Source of the DNA: Symbiodinium sp. CCMP2592
Taxonomy: Eukaryota; Sar; Dinophyceae; Suessiales; Symbiodiniaceae
Reading direction: 5' to 3'
NCBI GenBank assembly: GCA_905221615.1
Contig: CAJNDT010000970.1
Location: 43,439 to 107,438 of the forward strand
DNA length: 64,000 bases
This document shows, piece after piece, positions 49,347 to 56,990 of the stretch. Position 1 is the stretch's first letter. Every line of letters begins with the position of its first letter. The notes under the pieces are model-generated. The model saw only the letters and a program-made list of their open reading frames with translations. It was not told the DNA's origin and ran no database searches. A program made the translations under genes and the position numbers.

Positions 49347-49725
49347 TACACATCCTCGGATCGCTCAGTTTTTGCTGCCGCTGCGAGGTTCTGGATCCAG
49401 TACGAAAGCTGACATGTCTCGTCCTTCGACAGGTGCATCGCAGGTTGAGCTGGGTGGAGCCCCTCCGAAGCCTGCTGTTCGCCCCAAGAAGAAGGCCAAA
49501 CCGCAGCCTAAGAAAGCTAGCAAGCCCGCTTCGCTTAAGAACTTTTCTTGCAAGCATTCGTCTGGCAAGCCGATTTGCTGGGCTTTCAACTGTTCCGAGG
49601 GCTGCAATCGTGATGTCAACAACAACGCTGTTCCAGGTCTCCCGGGATGTAACAAAGGCTTGCATGTGTGCTGCAAATGCTTTCGTGCTAACCACGGCTT
49701 GACTTCTTGTCGTTCGAAGGAATGA
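49347..49725 (+). CDS. Gag-like protein, 3' part with Cys-rich zinc-binding tail
   Basis: This resumes the gag frame interrupted at 39155. It has a basic linker (KPAVRPKKKAKPQPKKASKPAS) and a Cys/His-rich end: FSCKHSSGKPICWAFNCSEGCNRDV...GCNKGLHVCCKCFRANHGLTSC. From memory this CWAF...GC...H-C-x2-CF...H pattern is usual in the gag tail of dinoflagellate YR retroelements and probably packages RNA. The stop at 49723-49725 is 72 nt before the RT ORF. It cannot be made as one protein with the 5' part while the transposon is present. Confidence 0.6.
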
Positions 49726-49797
49726 CTAGAGCCCGAAGTCGTTCATGCCTCAGAAGTTGGAGCTGCATGGGAGGCCCCCTGTCGGAAGGCCTCGAAT

Positions 49798-52700
49798 TTG
49801 CGTCTTTTTGAACCATTTTGCTTAACGGATCTTCTCGTTGTTGAAATTTCGGAACACGGAGCACAGCTTTGTGGTGTCGCTCGCAAACATTCTTTAGGCA
49901 TTTTGCCTGTTGGCTCGCGTGCTAGCAAGGCCTCGGGTGTGCATTCTTGCCCTCTTGACCTTGCTGATGAAGCACAGATCGTAGATTTCCTTCGACTTTT
50001 GCATTCTGTGCGAGAACGAATACTCTGCTTGTGGATTGTGCCGGATGCCAGCACAACTTCTCGCGCTCGGGATCGGCGTCTCAAGGCCCTGCACTCAGGT
50101 GGGCCGAAACAGCTTAGGTCTGCCAATCATCCGATGGGGCTTCCGGGTTTGGCGTTTGGCCTCAAACGTCGCACTGAATTGGCCAACCAGGCCATCGAGG
50201 CCACTGTTAGGCTTGCTCGCTGGGCCTCTGAGCATGGGATTCCGTGCTTCGTCTGTAACCCTGCCCACAGTCATCTTTGGAGTGCACCTGTGATCAAGCA
50301 AGCCACTGATTGCCTTGCTTTCCGTTTTTTCTTCGACGCATGTATGCATGGCGGCTCTCTTCCTAAAAGAACCGTTGTTCTCTCGTCTCATGACATTATG
50401 CAATCCTTGCAGCTTGAGTGCGATGGATGCCATTTTCATGATGCTTGGCTCCCTAAGGTTGCTGATGGAGAGTTGCGTCGCAAGAGTCGCCAGGATGTCT
50501 CGCTGCCTCCTCTCTTTCTCGAAAGGGCTGTCTCCTGCTTGTTGCTGTTTGCCTCTGCGCACGGAGCTCGGTTACATGTTAGCTTACGCTCTCAGCTGCA
50601 GGATCCGTGTACCCAGGCATCTCGCCTTGTGCTCGGCGCACTTCCTCGCGGGAAGGTTCTTAAGCCGCTTGTGCCCGAGTTCGGCCGCTACCTCAAGGTG
50701 CTGACGTATCCTGAGACAGGTGCATTGCTGCGCTTCATGCGACGCCTTCCCAAGGGTTCCAAGGTCACTTCGCGTTTTCTGAGTGGGGGAACAAATGCCT
50801 GCGAAGTCTCCCATGTTGGTGGCTATCTCGATACAGTGGATCTCACATCACAGCTTAGGCAGGGCTCTTTCGACATTCAGGATGTCTCGCTTGCCTGTTT
50901 CGGCCGTAGCCCATTTGCTGACGATGCACCTCTTCACAAAGGTTGTAAAGCTGAGTGCCTGAGCGAGCGGTGTTTCCAGAAAGGCTTCATCACGAAGTCT
51001 GAGCTGAGCATGCTGCTTGATGTATTGCCCACTGATCGAAAATTTGCAAAGAGCAGAGGCGATTGCCTCGATTCCACTAAGACATGGACCTCAGGGGCCT
51101 TTCACTTCTCCGGCAAAGCCGGCCTCAGGTCCAACACTGTGGCATATCCGAGGACCACTGCTTTGCTTGCAGCTGTTGTTAGGGCGGTTTTCCCTAGGAG
51201 TTCCTTTTCTTCGGTTGGGTTGTTTAGGAACCTTAAGACCTGCCCCCACCGCGATGTCAATAACACTCCCGGTGTACCCAACCTGCTGATCCCTTGCTCT
51301 GACTTTAAAGCAGGGGCCGTCAGAGTTCGCCCGGCGGATCCACAGGAGCAGGAGCTTGTGCTTGAAGTGTCGCAGCGCCCGGCCAAGCTTGATGCATCGC
51401 TGGTACACTCTACTGACGACTGGTCGGGCGATCGGATTCTTCTTGTTGCTTTTCATGTTCAGGGCGCGACATCTATGAGTTGCACAGATCAGAGGAGATG
51501 CACAGACCTTGGATTTGTGCTTGACGTCGGCGCTGCTGGGGATCATGTACACGATGCTGCTGGCGGGAACCCTTCCTCTGCCGAAACTGTCTTCGTTGGT
51601 GTTCCGAGCGATCCCGAGGAGTTCATACGAAAGGCGGTGGAAGCGGGGCACCCAATGGACATGGGCATGCACGTGTGCCCAGCCGTGGACCGGGCGATCA
51701 GGGCCAACTTCTGCGACCCTCCTGAATTAGTAATCCAGCGGCGGCTATGCACTCTCGAACGCTGGGAGAAACGGGCTAGTGTACTGGATCCTCTCGAAGC
51801 GGAGGCGAACAATCGAAGGCCACAACACATACAGACGCTGCTCCAGGGCAAGCGCATCCTCTTGTGGAAAGAGCTCCTGATTGAGATAGGCTACCCCGAT
51901 GTCAAGATTCTCGACGAGGTGGAGCAGGGCCTGCCTCTCACTGGGTGGATGGCTGAGTCACAGGTCTTCGCAAGCAACCCGAGGGCGCCCACAATGTCTG
52001 TGGATACTGTCGTCGCCATGAACAGGGGCTTTCACGCTCTGGTCAAAAGGCGCCTCTCGAAGAGGCAGGATCAGGATGTCGAGCAAAAGACTTGGCTTGA
52101 GACAGAGGAGGAGATCGCTAAGGGGTGGTTCTGGGTTGATGAGTCTGGCTGCTGGGAAGGCAAGATCATCGCGCACCGGTTCGGCCTTCTTCAGAAACTC
52201 AAACTCCGCACGATCGACGACTGTAGTGTTGGGGGTCTTAACTGCACTGTTGGTCTTCCGGAGAAGATGCGAGTCCATTCTATAGATATTCTTGCATCCA
52301 TGTTGCGACGCGCTCTGGAGCTTTGCGGCGGCAAGGCCACTTGTGGCTGGCTAGGCCGCACATATGATCTTCAGGCGGCCTATCGCCAGTTCGGCATAAG
52401 CTCTGTTGCTCGGGAACTCTTGAGGATTGTCGTCAACAAGCCTGGGGCGGAACAGCCCATCCTCCTTGGCGCCAACAGTCTTCCGTTTGGTGCAGTGGGT
52501 TCAGTTGCTGGCTTCCTCAGGCTGTCTATGGCTGTCTGGACTCTCGGACTGGTGGGACTGGAGCTTTGCTGGTCTGCTTACTACGATGACTTTCCGACTG
52601 TCACCAGTGAGCCGCTTCTTGAGAATACGAGCTCGTGCGTAGATCGCATGTTCAGGCTCATTGGGCTTGACTATGCTACCGAGGGCAAGAAAGCTCCACA

Positions 52701-53553
52701 GTTTGCGAGCTGTTTCGCGGCACTTGGAGTTCAGGTGGATCTGCAGCAAGCTCAGTCTGGCTCGATTGTTATCGGACACACCGACGCTCGGAAAGAGGAG
52801 CTGACCGCTTGCATCGATTCCATTCTTGCTGATTGCAGCATGACTTCGAAGGAAGCAGAGAAGCTGAGGGGACGACTCGTCTTCTTTGAAGGATTCACTT
52901 TCGGAAGAGTCGCTCAAGTGGCTGTCAAGTATGTGGGCCGCCACGCTCAAGGCTCGAGTGGCTCTGTGAAGTTATCTGCTGATGTCAAGTGGGCTTTGGG
53001 TATGATTAAAACTCGAATCTGTCATGCCCTGCCAGTGACTATATCGGCGAAGGCACTTCAGACCACTTATGTCTTCACTGACGGCGCTTTCGAGCAAGGT
53101 CGAGGCTCCTTTGGAGGGGTTCTGATCTCTCCTCACGGCAGGTGCGTTTCTTATTTCGCGGGAGAAGTGAGTCGTGAGGCGATGCATCATTTGCTCGCGA
53201 CGTCCACTCATCCCATCTATGAGCTTGAGCTGCTGCCAGTGCTTATCGCCATGCAGGTTTGGGGGAGACTCTCCTCTCACCAGCAAACAGTTTACTATCT
53301 TGACAACGAGCCTGCACGAATCGGGATGATTAAGGGGGCGGGTGGCACTGCCATCGCGGACCTTATCATTTCCAAAGCGAGTGCACTTGAATGTGAGCTA
53401 GGCCAACACGCTTGGTACGCTCGTGTTCCTTCTCATTCCAACATCGCTGATGATCCAAGTCGCTTTTACTTTGAACGACTTCACAAGCTCGGTGCTGCGA
53501 GAGTTCTGCTTGACGAAAGCTGGGTCGCGAGCCTCGTTTTGGAAGCGGGGTGA
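49798..53553 (+). CDS. Methyltransferase-like / oxygenase-like / RT / RNase H polyprotein
   Basis: An intact 1,251-residue frame. Residues about 5-165 resemble a cytosine methyltransferase fold: LLVVEIS near motif I, LWIVPDASTTSRARDRR where PPC would be expected, GLPGLAF, and CFVCNPAHSHLW in place of ENP. Residues about 470-550 resemble a 2-oxoglutarate/Fe(II) oxygenase (HRDVNN...LVHSTDDWSGDRILLVAF). RT: RTIDDCSVGGLN, RTYDLQAAYRQ (motif A, about 855), LPFGAVGSV (motif B), AYYDDFP (catalytic, about 927). RNase H: FTDGAF, YELELLP, YYLDNEP, NIADDPSR. It copies element RNA to DNA. The stop codon is the first base triplet of repeat B1. The first two domains are pattern-based calls. Confidence 0.8.
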   Translation: MRLFEPFCLTDLLVVEISEHGAQLCGVARKHSLGILPVGSRASKASGVHSCPLDLADEAQIVDFLRLLHSVRERILCLWIVPDASTTSRARDRRLKALHSGGPKQLRSANHPMGLPGLAFGLKRRTELANQAIEATVRLARWASEHGIPCFVCNPAHSHLWSAPVIKQATDCLAFRFFFDACMHGGSLPKRTVVLSSHDIMQSLQLECDGCHFHDAWLPKVADGELRRKSRQDVSLPPLFLERAVSCLLLFASAHGARLHVSLRSQLQDPCTQASRLVLGALPRGKVLKPLVPEFGRYLKVLTYPETGALLRFMRRLPKGSKVTSRFLSGGTNACEVSHVGGYLDTVDLTSQLRQGSFDIQDVSLACFGRSPFADDAPLHKGCKAECLSERCFQKGFITKSELSMLLDVLPTDRKFAKSRGDCLDSTKTWTSGAFHFSGKAGLRSNTVAYPRTTALLAAVVRAVFPRSSFSSVGLFRNLKTCPHRDVNNTPGVPNLLIPCSDFKAGAVRVRPADPQEQELVLEVSQRPAKLDASLVHSTDDWSGDRILLVAFHVQGATSMSCTDQRRCTDLGFVLDVGAAGDHVHDAAGGNPSSAETVFVGVPSDPEEFIRKAVEAGHPMDMGMHVCPAVDRAIRANFCDPPELVIQRRLCTLERWEKRASVLDPLEAEANNRRPQHIQTLLQGKRILLWKELLIEIGYPDVKILDEVEQGLPLTGWMAESQVFASNPRAPTMSVDTVVAMNRGFHALVKRRLSKRQDQDVEQKTWLETEEEIAKGWFWVDESGCWEGKIIAHRFGLLQKLKLRTIDDCSVGGLNCTVGLPEKMRVHSIDILASMLRRALELCGGKATCGWLGRTYDLQAAYRQFGISSVARELLRIVVNKPGAEQPILLGANSLPFGAVGSVAGFLRLSMAVWTLGLVGLELCWSAYYDDFPTVTSEPLLENTSSCVDRMFRLIGLDYATEGKKAPQFASCFAALGVQVDLQQAQSGSIVIGHTDARKEELTACIDSILADCSMTSKEAEKLRGRLVFFEGFTFGRVAQVAVKYVGRHAQGSSGSVKLSADVKWALGMIKTRICHALPVTISAKALQTTYVFTDGAFEQGRGSFGGVLISPHGRCVSYFAGEVSREAMHHLLATSTHPIYELELLPVLIAMQVWGRLSSHQQTVYYLDNEPARIGMIKGAGGTAIADLIISKASALECELGQHAWYARVPSHSNIADDPSRFYFERLHKLGAARVLLDESWVASLVLEAG

Positions 53554-53743
53554 GGCGGCCGGGAGGCTCGACGAAGGTTTCCCCTTCTCGCAACCAAGCT
53601 TTTGTGTGAAGAAAAAAGATGAGCGACTTCTGGATCTCGCAGATTGCGATTGTGACTATTATCACGCTTGCCATAAATACGATTGCAAGTGATTTTATAT
53701 CTGCGCGAGAAACTTTGAGCACGGTTTGTGTTTGGAAACATAA
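53551..53743 (+). repeat. Split repeat B1
   Basis: 193 bp near-identical to 54065-54257. It begins with the RT stop codon (TGAGGCGGCCGGGAGG) and ends TTTGTGTTTGGAAACATAA, directly abutting A2. Confidence 0.9.
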
Positions 53744-53963
53744 GTGCTATTTCACCGGAGGTGACAATCACCTTATCTTTCCAAACACAAAATTTCAAGA
53801 ACCTTTTGGTTTTGAAATAGTGCTTGCGAAAGTTTCTCTTTTTCCACTTCACGCTTTTCTCACATGTCGTTTATTTTACAGTACATGTGTAGGAGTCGTG
53901 CTTGCAGTTGCCTCTGATTTGTGAGCCGCTGAAGCACTGGCTCGCTGCTGGTGGAAGTTTTTG
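53742..53963 (+). repeat. Split repeat A2
   Basis: Copy of A1 (33549-33771). At its left edge with B1, TTTGTGTTTGGAAA (53725-53738) faces TTTCCAAACACAAA (53778-53791), a perfect 14-bp inverted repeat around the B1/A2 junction. This mimics the joined ends of a circular element. Confidence 0.9.
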
Positions 53964-54064
53964 CCCGCCCTCCCGCCCCTTTTGGACCTCTTGAAGGTCG
54001 TGGGGTTGCGCTCGCATGGTGCTTTGGGCACCGTGGAGCCGTCTCTGCGCCTACCCCGGCCGTT

Positions 54065-54257
54065 TGAGGCGGCCGGGAGGCTCGACGAAGGTTTCCCCTT
54101 CTCGCAACCAAGCTTTTGTGTGAAGAAAAAAGATGAGCGACTTCTGGATCTCGCAGATTGCGATTGTGACTATTATCACGCTTGCCATAAATACGATTGC
54201 AAGTGATTTTATATCTGCGCGAGAAACTTTGAGCACGGTTTGTGTTTGGAAACATAA
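54065..54257 (+). repeat. Split repeat B2 (right end of the retrotransposon)
   Basis: Copy of B1. It ends CATAA at 54257, where host polymerase-gene sequence resumes. About 101 bp of unique sequence separates A2 from B2. Confidence 0.9.
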
Positions 54258-55232
54258 AAAAGCGTGGTCCCGATAAATGCAGCAGGCCACGGGCCTGTGC
54301 TCCCGATCGAGCGGCTCGTAGCAGTCCAGCATCTGCCCTCGGCAGTTGACGATGAAGAGCGGCGCCTTGCGCCACTCGCAGAACTCGCGCATCTGCCGAC
54401 CCGTCACGCCCTTCTTCTGCCAGCCCCTGGGGCAGATGGCGTCGAAATCGGAGTAGACCTCCTCGAAGGGGAGCCGCAGCAGCTCCGCGAGCTGCCGCAC
54501 CACGCAAAGCCGGTCGTCCCGCTGCTCCAAGGCGCTCTCCAGAATCTCGGAGCCCCGGAAGAGCATGGAAGGACACGTCCCGCAGGACGCTCAGGGGTCG
54601 GCTCAGCGTCACCTGCGTCTCCACGCGGTTGTCGACCACCTGCGTGCTCTGCTTGGAGATGCCCCAGTCACGCGTGGCGTCGTAGGTGTAGACCTCCTCG
54701 CTGAGCTCCATGACGACGCCTCCGTCTTCCGGGTCGCCCATCTTCCGCAGGCGACGACGTTCCGGTGGGCCTCCGCCTCGCCCAGGGAGTCGCTCTGGCC
54801 ACCCTCCAGGGTGATGGGCAGGAAGAAATCCCTTTCATAGGGATTCCCGTTGCGCCGCCTCCCGCGGATCTTGACCGGCATGTGTGCGATACACTCGGTG
54901 AACTTGTCCCGGAAGAAGCTCTTGCCGAGCTTCGTGACGCGATAGGAGCCGTCGGGCTGCAGAGCGCGAACCAGCCTCTTAGTGCCGCCGCGAAGGTAAA
55001 TGTAGTCGTTCGGCCCTTCGCGCACGAGCTGCTGTGCTTCGTCGAAGCGCCGCGAGGGCGGGCGGCGTCCGGCGAGCTGATAGTAGAACTGCCCGGCTCG
55101 GGTGGATTGACCGTCCGGTCTGCTCAGGAGCAGCTGCTGGCCGCTGGGCAGCCGGAGGAGCTCGGAGCCCTGGGCGGAGGTCCTGGCGGAGGCGCCGGCC
55201 TCGACGGCCCGGCGGATGTTGTTTCCAGTGAT
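54258..55232 (-). pseudogene. HNH / DNA polymerase B / helicase gene, 5' part
   Basis: Minus-strand continuation, upstream of the inserted retrotransposon, of the gene at 31492-33548. From 55,232 leftwards: ELLRLPSGQQLLLSRPDGQS, then EGPNDYIYLRGGTKRLVRAL, SYRVTKLGKSFFRDKFTECIAHMPV and YERDFFLPITLEGG, then in a second frame VVMELSEEVYTYDATRDWG and, in a third, LRLPFEEVYSDFDAICPRGWQKKGVTG, REFCEWRKAPLFIVNCRGQMLD and CCIYRDHAF next to the junction. Two frame changes (near 54,740 and 54,580) show decay. These parts precede the HNH and polymerase motifs and may correspond to the polymerase N-terminus. The 5' end is lost at an inversion at about 55,232. Confidence 0.6.
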
Positions 55233-55234
55233 CA

Positions 55235-55400
55235 CGAGGTGGACGGCCGGGGCTGTCAGTACCAGCAGGTCTTCTTCGACGACCAGGGGCGATGCCACTA
55301 CGACCATGTCTATGCCACGGAGCTCTTCTCCAACTACTCCATGAGGCCGGCGCACGACTTCGTCATGGCCAGCGAGCACGTGGAGCTTGTCGTCGCGCAG
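55235..55400 (+). pseudogene. Inverted fragment of the polymerase-helicase gene
   Basis: On the plus strand this reads HEVDGRGCQYQQVFFDDQGR followed by CHYDHVYATELFSNYSMRPAHDF, matching the polymerase segment encoded on the minus strand at 32,740-32,900. It abuts the minus-strand 5' part of the same gene head to head, so a partial copy has been inverted or a fold-back rearrangement has occurred. The match ends at about 55,392 and is followed by low-complexity DNA. Confidence 0.75.
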
Positions 55401-56435
55401 TCGTGTCATCCGTTATCCTCACCGCTATCCTCACCGCCATCCTCGCCGGCCCTCATCAGCAGTGCTGGTCGTCGGGTCCAGCACCTCCACCTGAAACCCG
55501 TGATGGAGGGCGACTGTCAGAACCTGGTTCGCTGCAGCGAGGCCGAACGCTGCAGTGATTGTGAGGGCCCGGGCACTGCAGCGAGGCTGGTTGGGGCAGC
55601 GGCAGCGAGGCTGTCGTCGTCCCTGCCTCGCCCCGCCTCGGTGGACATTTCGGTGGAATCATTTCAGTGGCAACATTTCGGTGGCAACATTCTGTGTCGT
55701 CGCCTCGTCGTCCCGCCGTGTCGTCGCCGCATCGTCGTCCTCGTCGCGTCGTCGTCAGCCGCGTCGTCGTCCTCGTCGCGTCGTCGTCGTCGCCGCGTCG
55801 TCGTCGTCTTCGTCGTCGTCGCGTCGTCCCCTCGTCGTCGCCGCGTCATCGTCGTCGTCGTCGTCGCGTCGTCGTCGCGTCGTGTCGTCGCCGCGTCGTG
55901 TCATCCGTCCCCGCCTCTGTCCTCACCCTCGGCCCTCACCACCAGTGCTGGTCGTCGCGCAGTCGCCTCTATCCTCACCGCTATCCTCACCGGAATCCTC
56001 ACCGCCGCAACCCTCACCACCTCACCCCCCGGTCCCCAGCACCTCTACCTGAAACCCGTGAGGCGGCTTCAGCGACTGTGAGGACCTGGCACGCAGCAGC
56101 GAAGCTGGGGGCTGCAGCGACTGTGAGGGCTTGGGGCACTGCAGCGAGTCTGGGGCTGCAGCGGCGCCTGGGGGGCTGCAGCTTCCCACCCCCCAACCCT
56201 CACCACCAGCGCTGGTGGTCGCGCTGCGTGTCATCCGTCCCCGCCTCTATCCTCACCGAAATCCCCACCGTCGTCTCGCCGTCGCCGTCGTCGCTGCTTC
56301 GTCGCATCGTCCTCCTACACCGCTATCCTCACCCATCCTCTTCCAGGAAGCAGTGAGGCAGGTGAGGGAGGTGGGGATTTGGGCTGCTGTGAGGGGGCAC
56401 CTGGGCGCTGTGTGAGCTAGGGCAGCGGGGAATGA

Positions 56436-56990
56436 GGGGAACCTCGTGCTGGAGCGAGCGGTTCCGAAGCCTCGCCACCCCCGCCAGGCCTGTGTGCCTG
56501 GGCGGGATACCCTCTCAGCCTCCCTCGCGGGGGGCTGTCGGGGAACGGAACGCTGCCCTTTTTTTTGCAGCTCGCTCGTCGGTGGATCGCGCCTGTATCC
56601 GGAAGAGGTGCCCCAAAAAAGGTGCCCCAATTTTTTCGCGCGCCGAAATTGGGGCACCCATTGGCACCGTCTGTACCGAGAAGGTGCCCCAATTGTGGTG
56701 CGAGCCGAAATGGCCGTCGGTGGATCGCGCCTGTATCCGGAAGAGGAGCCCCAAAAAGGTGCCCCAATTTTTTCGCGCGCCGAAACTGGGGCACCCATTG
56801 GCACCGTCTACGCCGAGAAGGTGCCCCAATTTTGGTGCGAGCCGAAATGGCGTCGCAAATCAGCACACGGAGAGCAGCTCCGCGCTCGTGGCCCGCGAGG
56901 CCCCGACGTAGAGGTGCTTCACCGAGAAGTGCGGGTTGTCGGCGTCGCAGAGCCAGACTCGCCCTCGGAGCGTAGCGAGGGGATTCAGCA
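56436..56990 (-). pseudogene. Second copy of the polymerase-helicase gene's 3' end and flank
   Basis: 56,862-56,990 matches 31,493-31,615 and encodes on the minus strand the helicase end, LCDADNPHFSVKHLYVGASR then ATSAELLSVC, with the same stop. 56,436-56,575 matches the 3' flank at about 31,340-31,465, including CTGCCCTTTTTTTTGCAGCTC. Between them, where the other copy has only about 20 bp, a tandem duplication of about 280 bp is inserted. The rest of the gene is missing. Confidence 0.8.
56578..56860. repeat. 139-bp tandem duplication with GGTGCCCCAA inverted words
   Basis: Two copies starting GTCGGTGGATCGCGCCTGTA at 56,578 and about 56,717. Each holds several GGTGCCCCAA words and one TTGGGGCACC, so each can fold into a stem around a TTTTTTCGCGCGCCGAAA centre. 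It splits the polymerase-helicase 3' flank. Confidence 0.85.

Larger units (their letters stand above)
33549..54257 (+). mobile_element. Tyrosine-recombinase retrotransposon with A1-[ORFs]-B1-A2-B2 split repeats
   Basis: A repeat of about 222 bp (A) occurs at 33549-33771 and 53742-53963. A 193-bp repeat (B) occurs at 53551-53743 and 54065-54257. The order A1-ORFs-B1-A2-B2 is the split direct repeat layout of Ngaro-type YR retrotransposons. All ORFs read rightwards: two small ORFs, the recombinase, gag-like and methyltransferase-like/oxygenase-like/RT/RNase H. Without the nested DNA transposon it is about 10.5 kb. It lies in the minus-strand polymerase-helicase gene. There is no target duplication beyond an ambiguous run of A, as expected for recombinase integration. 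Recombinase and RT frames are open throughout. Confidence 0.85.
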
